Of a stretch of 64,000 nucleotides of DNA, positions 25,219-34,318 are shown piece after piece. A program made the position numbers and the translations under genes. The notes beneath the pieces are model-generated. The model did no database searches, was not told the DNA's origin, and saw only the letters and a list, made by a program, of their open reading frames with translations. Source of the stretch: Streptomyces sp. NBC_00448 (GTDB lineage: Bacteria; Actinomycetota; Actinomycetes; Streptomycetales; Streptomycetaceae); the NCBI RefSeq assembly GCF_036014115.1, contig NZ_CP107913.1, forward strand, positions 3,351,001-3,415,000, written 5' to 3'. Numbering within the stretch: position 1 is the stretch's first letter; each line of letters opens with the position of its first letter.

Positions 25219-27291
25219 ATGGACCGGGTACGGCTGGCCGGGTTGTACGGCGTGGACGTGACGTACCGCCCGACCGCGGATACGGAAGTGCCCGTGCCGG
25301 AGGAGACGATCGTGGCCGTGCTGGCTGCGCTCGGGGTGGACGCGAGCACGCACTGCTCGGTGAAGAACGCGCTGGCGGCGTACGAGCGTCGCGAGTCGCA
25401 CCGGCTGCTCAACCCGTGCACGGTGCTGCGGGTCGGCCACGGCACCCTCGACACGGTCCGGGCCCGGCTGCCGCGCGGCACCCGGCTGACCGTGGCCACC
25501 CGCACCGGCGAGCCGCTGCCGGCCGCCCCGACCGCGCCGGGCCGCTATGTCCTGCGCGCCACCGCCGCCGACGGGCGGACCGCGACCGGCGATCTGGTGG
25601 TCGCGCCGGAGCGGCTGCCCGGCCCGCCGGAGCGCACCTTCGGCTTCATGGCGCAGCTCTACTCCACCCTGTCGTCCCGCTCGTGGGGCATGGGCGACCT
25701 CGCCGACCTGGCCGACCTCGCCGCGTGGTCGGGCCGGACCCTGGGCGCGGGCTTCGTGCAGATCAACCCGCTGCACGCGGCCGTGCCCGGCCGCCCGACC
25801 GACCCCTCGCCGTACCGCCCGTCCTCGCGCCGCTTCCCCGACCCGGTCTATCTGCGGGTGGAGGAGATCCCCGAGTACGCCTACCTGCCGGCGGAGTCGC
25901 GCGAGCAGGCCGCGGACGTGCTGCGCGAGGCTGCCGAACTGCGCGACCAGGTGCTGCTCAAGGACGCGCTGATCGACCGGGACGCGGTGTGGGCGCTGAA
26001 GTCGCGGGCGCTGGAGCTGCTGCGCACGGTGCCGCTGAGCCCGGGCCGCCGGGCCGCGTATGCCGACTTCCTCGCCGAGCAGGGGCAGGCGCTGGACGAC
26101 CACGCCACCTGGTCGGCGCTGGCCGAACTGCACGGCCCGGACTGGCACAACTGGCCGCCCGGGCTGCGCGACCCGCGCTCGCCGCAGGTGGCGCGGGCCC
26201 GCAGCGAGCTGATGGAGCGGGTGGACTTCCACTCCTGGCTGACCTGGCTCACCGACGGACAGCTCGGGGCGGCGCAGCGGGCCGCGCGGGACGCGGGGAT
26301 GGCGGTCGGGGTGGTGCACGACCTGGCGGTGGGCGTGCACCCGGCCGGTTCCGACGCCTGGTCGATGCAGGACGTGCTGGCCGCGGGCATCTCGGTCGGG
26401 GCGCCGCCGGACGCCTTCAACTCCCGCGGCCAGGACTGGGGGCTGCCGCCGTGGCGGCCGGACGCGCTGGCGGCGACCGGCTACGCGCCGTACCGCGACC
26501 TGGTCTCCCGGATGCTGCGGCACGCCGGGGGCCTGCGGATGGACCATGTGATGGGCCTGTTCCGGCTGTGGTGGGTGCCGCAGGGCCGGCCGCCGACGGA
26601 GGGCACCTACGTCAGGTACGACGCGGAGGCGATGCTCGGGCTGCTGGCGCTGGAGGCGTACGAAGCGGGCGCGGTGGTGATCGGCGAGGACCTGGGCACC
26701 GTGGAGCCGGGGGTGCGGGAGGAGTTGGCCGACCGGGGCGTGCTGGGCACGTCCGTGCTGTGGTTCGAGCGGGACTACTCCGGGGCCGACCCGGACCGCC
26801 GGCCGCTGCCTCCCTCGGCGTGGCGGGAGTCGTGCCTGGCGACGGCGACCACGCACGACCTGCCGAGCACCGCGGCCCGGCTGACCGGCGAGCACGTCGG
26901 GCTGCGGCACCGGCTGGGACTGCTCAGCCGGCCGCTCGAAGCGGAGCAGGCGGAGGACGCCGCGGAGGTCGCGGAGTGGATCGCGCTGCTCGGCCGGCTG
27001 GGGCTGCTACCGGAGGGCGCGGCGGACGAGGAGGCGGTGGTGAAGGCGGTGCACCGGTTCCTGGCCCGGACCCCGGCGCGGATGATCGGGGTGTGGCTGC
27101 CGGACACGGTCGGGGACCGCCGCCCGCAGAACCTGCCGGGCACGTCCACGCAGTACCCGAACTGGCGGCTGCCGGTGGCCGGGCCGGACGGGCGGCCGCT
27201 CACCCTGGAGCAGCTCGCCGCGTCGCCGCGGCTGCACGCGCTCGCCGACGAGGTGCGGCGGGCGCTCGCGACGCGCCCGACGCGCCTGTAA
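25219..27291 (+). CDS. malQ: 4-alpha-glucanotransferase (amylomaltase, GH77)
   Basis: 690 residues. Transfers maltodextrin segments between alpha-1,4-glucans in glycogen and maltose metabolism. GH77 landmarks are present: DPSPYRPSSRRFPDPVYLRV, catalytic nucleophile aspartate in LRMDHVMGLFRLWW, acid/base glutamate in VVIGEDLGTV, and ATTHDLPSTA for the third carboxylate. The extra N-terminal 140 residues match the actinobacterial form. Start ATG at 25219 after GGACGGAGG. It is divergent from the ABC transporter and has no maltose regulator nearby. Confidence 0.95.
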   Translation: MDRVRLAGLYGVDVTYRPTADTEVPVPEETIVAVLAALGVDASTHCSVKNALAAYERRESHRLLNPCTVLRVGHGTLDTVRARLPRGTRLTVATRTGEPLPAAPTAPGRYVLRATAADGRTATGDLVVAPERLPGPPERTFGFMAQLYSTLSSRSWGMGDLADLADLAAWSGRTLGAGFVQINPLHAAVPGRPTDPSPYRPSSRRFPDPVYLRVEEIPEYAYLPAESREQAADVLREAAELRDQVLLKDALIDRDAVWALKSRALELLRTVPLSPGRRAAYADFLAEQGQALDDHATWSALAELHGPDWHNWPPGLRDPRSPQVARARSELMERVDFHSWLTWLTDGQLGAAQRAARDAGMAVGVVHDLAVGVHPAGSDAWSMQDVLAAGISVGAPPDAFNSRGQDWGLPPWRPDALAATGYAPYRDLVSRMLRHAGGLRMDHVMGLFRLWWVPQGRPPTEGTYVRYDAEAMLGLLALEAYEAGAVVIGEDLGTVEPGVREELADRGVLGTSVLWFERDYSGADPDRRPLPPSAWRESCLATATTHDLPSTAARLTGEHVGLRHRLGLLSRPLEAEQAEDAAEVAEWIALLGRLGLLPEGAADEEAVVKAVHRFLARTPARMIGVWLPDTVGDRRPQNLPGTSTQYPNWRLPVAGPDGRPLTLEQLAASPRLHALADEVRRALATRPTRL

Positions 27292-27338
27292 GGCACCCCG
27301 CGCGCACGGGTCACAGGTGTGGTCACTACATTGAGTAC

Positions 27339-27584
27339 GTGGACAAGAAGCTCACCAAGAAGGTCGTGCGCGCCGGGGTCGTCACCACCGGTACGGCGCT
27401 GCTGCTGTTGATGTCGTCCCCCGCCTTCGCCGTGGCGCACGACGACGGTGACGACCCGGGTTCGGGTCTGAGCGTGCTCCAGACCCTCGGCCTGTTCGTG
27501 GCCATTCCGCTGGTGCTGTTCGGGGTCATCGCCGGGCTGGTCATCGTGACGGACAAGTCCCGCAAGCAGCAGCAAGAGCACTGA
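27339..27584 (+). CDS. small exported or membrane protein, unknown function
   Basis: 81 residues, GTG start at 27339. The first 33 residues look like a signal peptide (basic KKLTKKVVRAG, then a hydrophobic run, cleavage near SPAFA). After an acidic DDGDDPG linker comes a membrane helix (about 52-72: LGLFVAIPLVLFGVIAGLVIV) and a basic tail DKSRKQQQEH. The 48-nt gap after malQ leaves room for cotranscription. No family recognised; the GTG has only a weak GAG ribosome site. Confidence 0.65.
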   Translation: MDKKLTKKVVRAGVVTTGTALLLLMSSPAFAVAHDDGDDPGSGLSVLQTLGLFVAIPLVLFGVIAGLVIVTDKSRKQQQEH

Positions 27585-27653
27585 TCGCGCGGTAGGACGA
27601 CCGAGGCCGGGCGGCCCGGCCGTCCCCGTACGCGTCCCCGCCCATGCCCGTGC

Positions 27654-27686
27654 AACCCCCGCCCGCGCCAGGCGCGTCCGGGGGTT
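27654..27686. terminator. bidirectional terminator-like hairpin
   Basis: AACCCCCG (27654-27661) pairs with CGGGGGTT (27679-27686), with inner GCGC/GCGC pairs. It lies between the small membrane-protein gene and the convergent marR-type gene, whose TGA begins in the right arm. Confidence 0.55.
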
Positions 27687-28261
27687 CAGTGCTGCCCGGA
27701 GCCGTCGGCCCGGCCGGCTGACGATCCCGGTGCGCCCGGTGCGCCCGACCCACCCGGCGTGCCCGACGGGCGGGCCTCGGTCGAGGCCAGCAACTGCCGC
27801 AGCAGGTCGGCCAGCAGCTCCGCCTGGCTGTCGTCCATGCCGTCGAGCGCGGCCTGTTGCACCTCCACCCCGGCGGCGACCGCCTCGTCGATCACCCCGA
27901 CCCCGCGCGCGGTGAGCGAGACCCGCAGACCTCTGCGGTCGTCCGGGTCGGGCGAGCGCTCCAGCAGTCCGGCCCGCTCCAGCTTGTCCAGCCGACCGGT
28001 CATCCCGCCGGTGGTCAGCATCAGCGTCGCGGAGAGCTGCCGGGGCGAGAGGGTGTACGGCTCGCCCGAGCGCCGCAGGGTGGAGAGCACGTCGAACTCG
28101 CCGCGGCCGATGCCGAACCGGCGGTACTCCTTCTCCATCCGGTCGCCCATCAGCCGCGACAGCCGGTAGATCCGGCCGAACACGGCCATCGCGCGCGTGT
28201 CCAGTTCCGGGCGCTCACGGTTCCACTGGCCGGTGATCGCGTCGACGGCGTCGGTTTCCAT
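27686..28261 (-). CDS. MarR-family transcriptional regulator
   Basis: 191 residues. The winged helix-turn-helix is at about 45-125 (FDVLSTLRRSGEPYTLSPRQ, LSATLMLTTGGMTGRLDKLE, then the wing PDPDDRRGLRVSLT). Dimer helices lie on both sides. The last 25 residues are a Gly/Ser/Ala-rich tail. The ATG at 28261 has no proper ribosome site but a promoter 6 nt away would give a leaderless mRNA. It is divergent from an MFS exporter; two palindromes between them make autoregulation and exporter control likely. Confidence 0.9.
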   Translation of the reverse strand: METDAVDAITGQWNRERPELDTRAMAVFGRIYRLSRLMGDRMEKEYRRFGIGRGEFDVLSTLRRSGEPYTLSPRQLSATLMLTTGGMTGRLDKLERAGLLERSPDPDDRRGLRVSLTARGVGVIDEAVAAGVEVQQAALDGMDDSQAELLADLLRQLLASTEARPSGTPGGSGAPGAPGSSAGRADGSGQH

Positions 28262-28267
28262 GCTCCG

Positions 28268-28296
28268 AGTATCGGCGCGAGGTCGGTCGAAGGCAA
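28268..28296 (-). promoter_or_regulatory. candidate leaderless promoter of the marR-type gene
   Basis: On the minus strand TTGCCT (28296-28291), 17 nt, GATACT (28273-28268), then 6 nt to the ATG. The spacing puts the transcription start on or beside the start codon. Confidence 0.55.
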
Positions 28297-28298
28297 GA

Positions 28299-28322
28299 AA
28301 GTAGCTTGAAGGTAAGTTACTT
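28299..28322. promoter_or_regulatory. operator-like imperfect palindrome near marR promoter
   Basis: AAGTAGCTT (28299-28307) and AAGTTACTT (28314-28322) form an inverted repeat with one mismatch, immediately upstream of the proposed marR -35. Confidence 0.5.
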
Positions 28323-28353
28323 CTCGGAAAGTCACTTGCCTGCGAGTCGCTTA

Positions 28354-28383
28354 TTGCTAAGCTACTTAGCAACGACTTAGTCT
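28354..28383 (+). promoter_or_regulatory. MFS-exporter promoter overlapped by a perfect palindrome
   Basis: TTGCTAAG (28354-28361) and CTTAGCAA (28365-28372) are perfect 8-bp arms around CTA, a typical MarR site. The left arm contains a -35 (TTGCTA, 28354-28359); 18 nt further is the -10 TAGTCT (28378-28383), 13 nt before the ATG. Confidence 0.65.
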
Positions 28384-28396
28384 TGCGGGGGTTCCG

Positions 28397-29890
28397 ATGC
28401 AGCGCAGCAGCACACGTTCGGCGGCCCGGACCGGCCAGGAGGCCCGGCGCCGGCCGGGGATTCCCGGCGAGCGGGCCATGCTCACCGCGATGGGGGTCGA
28501 CGCGGTCGGCTCGGGCATGTACGTGCCGTTCAGCCTGGTCTTCTTCCACCACATCACCGGGCTGTCGTTCACCGTGGTCGGTGCGGTGCTCACCGCGGTC
28601 GGGCTGGCCGGGATGGCCGCGCTGCCGCTGGCCGGCACGGCCGTCGACCGCTACGGCGCGCGCCGCGTGCAGCTCCTCCTCTACGGGGTGCGCGGCATCG
28701 GCTTCGCGCTCTACCCGTTCGCGACGACGCTGCCGGCCTTCGCCGCCGTCGCCCTCTTCACCGCCTTCGGCGACCGCGCGTTCCCCGCGGTGCAGCAGGC
28801 GTGGATCGGCGAGGTCGCCTCCGGCACCGACCGGGACCGGCTCCAGGCGGCGTCCCGCGCACTGCGCAACGGCGGGCTCGGCGCGGGCGCCCTGCTCGCC
28901 TCCCTGGCCATCTCGGTCGCCGGCGGCAACGGGTTCACGGTCGCGGCCTGGCTCAACGCGGCGAGCTTCGCGGTGGCCGCCCTCCTCGTGCGGGGCGCGC
29001 GGGGCGTACAGGGCGCGGCGCCGGTGCCTGCGGCCGCGGGCCGCCGGCCGCTCCGGCCGCTTCTTCCGCTCCGGCACGGTCGCGCGGGTCAGGGCTCGGC
29101 GGCGGGCTACCGGCTGGTGCTGCGCGACCGGGCCTTCCTGGGCCTGACCGGCGCCAACTTCCTCACCGCGCTGGGGTATTCGGCGCTGCCGGTGATGTTC
29201 CCGCTGTTCATCGTCGGCCGGCTGGGGCTGCCGCAGGCGCTGACCGGGGCCGCGTTCACGCTGAACACGGTGCTGTGCGCGGTGGGCGGGGTGGCGGTGG
29301 CCGGGGTGGTACGGCGCCGCGGCGGCCGGCGGACCCGGGCGGCGGCGCTCGGGGCGACCCTGTTCGCGACCGCGTTCGCCGGGCTCGCGCTGCTCGGCAC
29401 GGTCCGGCCGCACTCCGGATGGGTGCTGCCCGCCGGGCTGTTCGCGCTGGTGGTGCTCTACACGACCGCCGAGACGGTGCACAACCCGGCGTCCGGCTCG
29501 CTCGCCGTGGCAGCCGCACCCGGTGAGCTGCGCGGCCGCTACATGGCCACGTACCAGCTCTCCTGGTCGCTGGCGAGCACACTCGCGCCCTCGCTCTTCA
29601 CCGCGCTGAACGCCGCCGACGCGCGGCTGCCCTGGCTGCTGCTGACCGGGACCGCGCTGTCGGCCGCGGCGCTGCTGGTCCGTCTTGAGAACCGGCTCCC
29701 CGTGGACGCCGTACGGTTCACGGCGCCGGCCGCGGTGATGACGTCCCTCCCGCCGGGGGCCGCCGCCGATCCGGCCACCGCGCCGGCCGCCGCGGCTCCC
29801 GCGGGCACCGGCCTGTGCGCCACCGTACGCACCGCGCCCGGGGCCTCCCGCCGGGCCGTTGCCGCCGGCTCGGCATCCCGGACCTTCTGA
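28397..29890 (+). CDS. MFS-family efflux transporter
   Basis: 497 residues with about twelve membrane helices. The major-facilitator signature between helices 2 and 3 reads GTAVDRYGARRVQ; FPAVQQAWIGEV and the second-half repeat VVRRRGGRRTRAA are also visible. The last 70 residues are an Ala/Pro-rich cytoplasmic tail. The divergent MarR-type gene and its palindromes argue for an inducible drug or metabolite exporter. Substrate unknown. Confidence 0.88.
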   Translation: MQRSSTRSAARTGQEARRRPGIPGERAMLTAMGVDAVGSGMYVPFSLVFFHHITGLSFTVVGAVLTAVGLAGMAALPLAGTAVDRYGARRVQLLLYGVRGIGFALYPFATTLPAFAAVALFTAFGDRAFPAVQQAWIGEVASGTDRDRLQAASRALRNGGLGAGALLASLAISVAGGNGFTVAAWLNAASFAVAALLVRGARGVQGAAPVPAAAGRRPLRPLLPLRHGRAGQGSAAGYRLVLRDRAFLGLTGANFLTALGYSALPVMFPLFIVGRLGLPQALTGAAFTLNTVLCAVGGVAVAGVVRRRGGRRTRAAALGATLFATAFAGLALLGTVRPHSGWVLPAGLFALVVLYTTAETVHNPASGSLAVAAAPGELRGRYMATYQLSWSLASTLAPSLFTALNAADARLPWLLLTGTALSAAALLVRLENRLPVDAVRFTAPAAVMTSLPPGAAADPATAPAAAAPAGTGLCATVRTAPGASRRAVAAGSASRTF

Positions 29891-29923
29891 CCGGCCCGCC
29901 GTTCGCGGCAGGGTCCACACGTG

Positions 29924-29957
29924 CGGTCCCGCGCCTCTGGAGGGGGGCACGGGACCG
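29924..29957. terminator. hairpin between convergent MFS and phosphoesterase genes
   Basis: CGGTCCCG (29924-29931) pairs with CGGGACCG (29950-29957); the loop can form inner GCC/GGC pairs. It sits between stops at 29890 and 29979. Confidence 0.5.
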
Positions 29958-29978
29958 TTTCGACGACTTGCCTGCCGG

Positions 29979-31406
29979 TCACGTGTGGGGGCGGTTGCCC
30001 TTCTCCTGCTTGGGGAAGCTCTGGTCGGCGCCCGGGAGCGTCGGCTTGGGGAGGGTGGCGACCTCCTGCTCGGCCTCGGCCAGTTGCTCGGCGGTGTTGT
30101 CGGGCAGGCGCGGCGGCTTCCGCGTCGTGTCGGAGAAGCGGAACGCGGAGGTGAGGTCGCCGAAGGTGCGGCGGCGCCACTGCGAGATGTTGGGCTCCTC
30201 GACCCCGGTGAAGCGCTCCAGGAACCGCAGCGACGAGGTGTGGTCGAACGCCTCGCTCGCTACCCAGCCGCCGACCGTCCACGGCGAGATGATGATCGAC
30301 GGCACCCGGAAGCCCGCGCCGATCGGCAGCCCGTTGATGAACTCGTCCGGCGTGCCGGCCTTGGGGGTGGGCGGCACCACGTGGTCGAAGAGGCCGTCGT
30401 TCTCGTCGTAGTTGAGGATGAACGCGGTCTTCGCCCACACCTTCGGGTTGGACGCGATCGCCTCGATCTTGGAGGCGACGAAGTCCGCGCCGGCGGCCGG
30501 CAGGTAGTCCGGGTGCTCGGACTGGTAGCTGGTGGGCAGAATCCACGACACGGTCGGCAGCCGGTCGTTGCGGGCGTCGTCCTCGAAGGTGCCCTCGGGC
30601 TGGAAGACCATCGCCCGGTCGTGCAGCGGCTCGCCCGGCTTGGCGTCCTGGAACTGCTGGAACTCCGACAGCATGTTGGTGCCGTAGTTGTCGGTCTCCT
30701 GGTAGACCCGCCAGTCCACGCCGGCCGTCTGCAGCCGCTCCGCGTAGGTGGTCCAGCGGTACGGGCTCGGCGCCACGTTGCTGATGATCGGGCCGCCCTT
30801 GGTGCCGCCCGGGTCGACCGTGCCGGTCATCCAGTACAGCCGGTTCGGCCAGGTCGGGCCCATCATCGAGCAGTAGTAGTTGTCGCAGATGGTGAACGTC
30901 TCGGCCAGCGCGAACTGGAACGGGATGTCCTCGCGCGTGTAGTAGCCCATCACGTAGGGGCCGTTGGCGCCGTCGGCCGCGCGGTGCGCCGGCAGCCACT
31001 GGTCCATCGCGCCGCCGTTCCACGCCTGGTGCTGCACCGCGTAGGCGTGGCTGGTGGAGGGGATCGCCTGGGCGCTGGTGCTCTTGGTGTCCAGGTGGAA
31101 GGGGAGCGTGTAGCCGTCGGGGTTCTCGGCGTCCGGCTGGTAGAAGACCGAGCGGCCGGTGGACAGCCGCTTGGCGTGTGGGTCGTTGAAGCCGCGCACG
31201 CCGGACAGGGTGCCGAAGTAGTGGTCGAACGACCGGTTCTCCTGCATCAGCATGACCACGTGCTCGATGTCGCGCAGCGAACCGCTGCGCGGCGGGCCGG
31301 CGGCGACCGCCTTCTGCACGCTCGGCGGAAGCAGCGCCAGCGCGGCCGCGCCGCCCACCACTCCAGCCGTCGATCCGAGGAGTCTGCGTCGAGTCAACTC
31401 GGCCAT
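29979..31406 (-). CDS. Tat-exported phosphoesterase / phospholipase C family (copy 1)
   Basis: 475 residues. Twin-arginine signal LTRRRLLGSTAGVVGGAAA, then the phosphoesterase domain of the non-haemolytic phospholipase C / AcpA type: IEHVVMLMQENRSFDHYFGT with the metal and nucleophile site, GPTWPNRLYWMTGT, TAFILNYDENDGLFDHVVPP, and SIIISPWTVGG, each a family landmark. Start ATG at 31406 follows GGAGGGA. It should hydrolyse phosphate esters outside the membrane. A PHO-box-like repeat lies about 95 nt upstream. A paralogue is encoded at 57626-59314. Confidence 0.9.
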   Translation of the reverse strand: MAELTRRRLLGSTAGVVGGAAALALLPPSVQKAVAAGPPRSGSLRDIEHVVMLMQENRSFDHYFGTLSGVRGFNDPHAKRLSTGRSVFYQPDAENPDGYTLPFHLDTKSTSAQAIPSTSHAYAVQHQAWNGGAMDQWLPAHRAADGANGPYVMGYYTREDIPFQFALAETFTICDNYYCSMMGPTWPNRLYWMTGTVDPGGTKGGPIISNVAPSPYRWTTYAERLQTAGVDWRVYQETDNYGTNMLSEFQQFQDAKPGEPLHDRAMVFQPEGTFEDDARNDRLPTVSWILPTSYQSEHPDYLPAAGADFVASKIEAIASNPKVWAKTAFILNYDENDGLFDHVVPPTPKAGTPDEFINGLPIGAGFRVPSIIISPWTVGGWVASEAFDHTSSLRFLERFTGVEEPNISQWRRRTFGDLTSAFRFSDTTRKPPRLPDNTAEQLAEAEQEVATLPKPTLPGADQSFPKQEKGNRPHT

Positions 31407-31498
31407 GAACGTCCCTCCTTGAGCCGTCAGTGCGGCCCCCTTTGCCGAGGCCCCAGGGCACTCTGAACGGAGGGAGGCATGGGCCGATGGGGGCCGCC

Positions 31499-31516
31499 GG
31501 TGAACAAGTGGCCAAC
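31499..31516 (-). promoter_or_regulatory. candidate PHO box
   Basis: On the minus strand GTTGGCC, four bases, GTTCACC: two 7-nt units at 11-nt spacing, the second identical to the PhoP consensus unit of Streptomyces. It is about 95 nt upstream of the phosphoesterase start. Confidence 0.45.
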
Positions 31517-31663
31517 GTGCAGAAAGCAGTTGGCCACACCTTTACCTCTGTTACCGCTACGCCACTCCCGCCGCAGCGTGTTGTTCACCTGAGCGCCGCA
31601 CGACCATCCGAACGCGCCCGCCACGCACGGCCGATGACGCTCCCTCAGCCCACGGCAGACGCA

Positions 31664-31697
31664 ACGGTGCCCCGGCCGAAAACGACCGGGGCACCGT
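31664..31697 (-). terminator. terminator of pepN copy 2
   Basis: ACGGTGCCCCGG pairs perfectly with CCGGGGCACCGT around a 10-nt A-rich loop, 36 nt beyond the stop codon. Confidence 0.75.
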
Positions 31698-31732
31698 CGT
31701 CGAACCATGCGCCCGCCAGGCGCGAGGCGCTG

Positions 31733-34318
31733 CTACGAAGCGGCCGTCCGGCCCGCGGCCTCGTCGGCGGCCTGCGCCTTCAGGGCCCGCTCGACGCCGG
31801 AGCGGGACTCCACCACCAGCCGGCGCAGCGCCGGCACCGGCTCGGCCGAGGCCAGCCACGCGTCGGTCGCGTCGAGCGTCGACTGCGAGATCTGGAGGGA
31901 CGGGTACAGGCCGACCACGACCTGCTGCGCCATCTCGTAGCTGCGCGAGTCCCACACGCCCTTCACCGAGGCGAAGTACCGCTCGACGTAAGGGGCGAGC
32001 AGCTCGCGCTGGTCGCTCTGCACGAAGCCGCCGATGACGGCCTCCTGGACCGCGTTGGGCAGCTTGTCCTCGTCGACGACCGACGCCCACACCGCGGCCT
32101 TGTTCTCCGCGCCGGGGCGGGCGGCCCGGGCCGCGGCGGCGTGCTGCTCGCCGGCCGAGGTGGGGTCGCGGACCAGCTCGGCGTCGATCGCGTCCTCGCC
32201 GGCCCGGCCGGTCGCGGCCAGCCGGGTCAGCAGCGCCCAGCGCAGGTCGGTGTCCACCGCCAGGCCGTCGATGCTGTCGCTGCCGTCGAGCAGGCCCTGG
32301 AGGACGTCGAGCTGCTCGGGGGTGTGGGCGGTGGCGGCGAAGGCACGGGCCCAGGCGAGCTGGTGGTCGCTGCCGGGGGCGGCGGCCCGCAGGTGGTCGA
32401 GGGACGCCTGCGTCCAGCGGGCCACACCGGTCTCCCGCCACTCCGGCGCCACATACGAGTCGAGGGCCAGCTTTACCTGGCGGTGCAGGGTCTGCACCAC
32501 ACCGATGCCGCTCTCCTTGCCGATGCCGTGCAGCACCAGCTCCAGGTAGTCGCGGGCGGCCAGTTCGCCGTCCCGCGTCATGTCCCACGCGGCGGCCCAG
32601 ACCAGAGCGCGCGGCAGCGACTCGGTGAAGTCGCCGAGGTGGTCGCGGACCACGGCGAGGGACTGCTCGTCGAGCCGGATCTTGGCGTACGACAGGTCGT
32701 CGTCGTTGAGCAGGAAGACGTCGGGGCGGGGGGCGCCGGCCAGCTCGGGCACCTCGGTGAGGGCGCCGTCGACGTCCAGCTCGACCCGGCGGGTGCGGAC
32801 GAGGGCGCCGTCCTTCAGGTCGTACGCACCGATGGCGATGCGGTGCGGGCGCAGCACCGGCACGCCCTTGGCGCCGATCGGCAGCTCGGGCGCCTCCTGG
32901 CGGACCGCGAACGAGGTGACGGTGCCGTCGGCGCCGATCTCGATCTCCGGCCGCAGCACGTTGATGCCGGCGGTCTCCAGCCATGCCTTCGACCAGGACT
33001 TCAGGTCGCGGCCGGAGGTCTCCTCCAGCGCGCCGAGCAGGTCCGGCAGCCGGGTGTTGCCCCATGCGTGGCGCTTGAAGTACTGCTGCACGCCCGCGAA
33101 GAACTCGTCCATGCCGACGTAGGCGACGAGCTGCTTGAGGACGGAGGCACCCTTGGCGTAGGTGATGCCGTCGAAGTTGACCAGGACGTCTTCCAGGTCG
33201 TTGATCTCCGCCATGATCGGGTGGGTGGAGGGGAGCTGGTCCTGGCGGTACGCCCAGGTCTTCATGCTGTTGGCGAAGGTGGTCCAGGAGTGCGGCCACT
33301 TCGAGCCGGGGGCGTGCGCCTGGCAGGCGATGGAGGTGTAGGTGGCGAACGACTCGTTGAGCCAGAGGTCGTTCCACCACTCCATGGTGACCAGGTCGCC
33401 GAACCACATGTGGGCCAGCTCGTGCAGGATCGTCTCGGCCCGCAGTTCGTAGGCCGAGTCGGTGACCTTGGAGCGGAAGACGTACTGGTCGCGGATGGTG
33501 ACCGCGGCCGCGTTCTCCATCGCGCCGGCGTTGAACTCCGGGACGAAGAGCTGGTCGTACTTGGCGAACGGGTACGGGTGGGCGAACTTGTCGTGGAACC
33601 AGTCGAAGCCCTGCCGGGTGACGGCGAAGATCTCCTCGGCGTCCAGGTGCTCGACGAGCGACGGGCGGCAGTAGACGCCCAGCGGCACACTACGGCCGCC
33701 CTCGCCCTCCCAGGTGCTGTGCACCGCCGCGTAGGGACCGACGATCAGCGCCGTGATGTACGACGAGATGCGGGGGGTGGGCTCGAAGACCCACACGCCG
33801 TCGGCGGGCGGCTCGGGCGTCGGAGAGTTCGACACGACGGTCCAGCCGGTGGGCGCCTTGACGGTGAAGGCGAAGCTGGCCTTGAGGTCGGGCTGCTCGA
33901 AGCTGGCGAAGACCCGCCGCGCGTCCGGCACCTCGAACTGCGTGTACAGATAGGCCTGCTTGTCGACCGGGTCGACGAAACGGTGCAGACCCTCACCGCT
34001 GTTGGTGTACGCGCAGTCGGCGACGACCCGCAGCTCGCTGGGACCGGCCGGCAGCGCGTCGAGCGCGATCCGGGAGTCGGCGAACACCTGGGCCGGGTCG
34101 AGCGAGGTGCCGTTGAGCACCACTTCGTGGACGGCGGGGGCGACCAGGTCGATGAAGCTCGACCCGGGCTCGCTCGCCGCGAAGCGCACGGTGGTGACCG
34201 AGCGGAAGGTTCCTCCGTCCTGGGCGCCGCGCAGGTCCAGCTCGATGTCGTACGCGTCCACGGTGAGCAGGCGCGCACGCTCCTGCGCCTCCACACGCGT
34301 GAGGTTCGTACCAGCCAC
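31733..34318 (-). CDS. pepN: aminopeptidase N, M1 zinc metallopeptidase (copy 2)
   Basis: 861 residues, GTG start at 34318 (MAGTNLTRVEAQERARLL) after GGAGAGGG. The exopeptidase motif FNAGAMENAAA and zinc site HELAHMWFGDLVTMEWWNDL with glutamate in LNESFATY are intact, and the ERAP1-like C-terminal domain is complete. Its architecture is collinear with the enzyme at 15468-18062, so the chromosome has two cytoplasmic aminopeptidases N about 14 kb apart. Substrate preferences may differ: the segment after GAMEN is AAAVTIRDQYVF here, PGCVTFREEYVF in copy 1. Confidence 0.94.
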   Translation of the reverse strand: MAGTNLTRVEAQERARLLTVDAYDIELDLRGAQDGGTFRSVTTVRFAASEPGSSFIDLVAPAVHEVVLNGTSLDPAQVFADSRIALDALPAGPSELRVVADCAYTNSGEGLHRFVDPVDKQAYLYTQFEVPDARRVFASFEQPDLKASFAFTVKAPTGWTVVSNSPTPEPPADGVWVFEPTPRISSYITALIVGPYAAVHSTWEGEGGRSVPLGVYCRPSLVEHLDAEEIFAVTRQGFDWFHDKFAHPYPFAKYDQLFVPEFNAGAMENAAAVTIRDQYVFRSKVTDSAYELRAETILHELAHMWFGDLVTMEWWNDLWLNESFATYTSIACQAHAPGSKWPHSWTTFANSMKTWAYRQDQLPSTHPIMAEINDLEDVLVNFDGITYAKGASVLKQLVAYVGMDEFFAGVQQYFKRHAWGNTRLPDLLGALEETSGRDLKSWSKAWLETAGINVLRPEIEIGADGTVTSFAVRQEAPELPIGAKGVPVLRPHRIAIGAYDLKDGALVRTRRVELDVDGALTEVPELAGAPRPDVFLLNDDDLSYAKIRLDEQSLAVVRDHLGDFTESLPRALVWAAAWDMTRDGELAARDYLELVLHGIGKESGIGVVQTLHRQVKLALDSYVAPEWRETGVARWTQASLDHLRAAAPGSDHQLAWARAFAATAHTPEQLDVLQGLLDGSDSIDGLAVDTDLRWALLTRLAATGRAGEDAIDAELVRDPTSAGEQHAAAARAARPGAENKAAVWASVVDEDKLPNAVQEAVIGGFVQSDQRELLAPYVERYFASVKGVWDSRSYEMAQQVVVGLYPSLQISQSTLDATDAWLASAEPVPALRRLVVESRSGVERALKAQAADEAAGRTAAS

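Larger units (their letters stand above)
31407..31732. other. intergenic region upstream of phosphoesterase copy 1
   Basis: 326 nt. Contains a PHO-box-like direct repeat (31499-31516), a perfect 9-bp inverted repeat GTGGCCAAC/GTTGGCCAC (31508-31516 with 31529-31537), and the terminator of pepN copy 2 (31664-31697). No small gene is seen. Confidence 0.7.
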
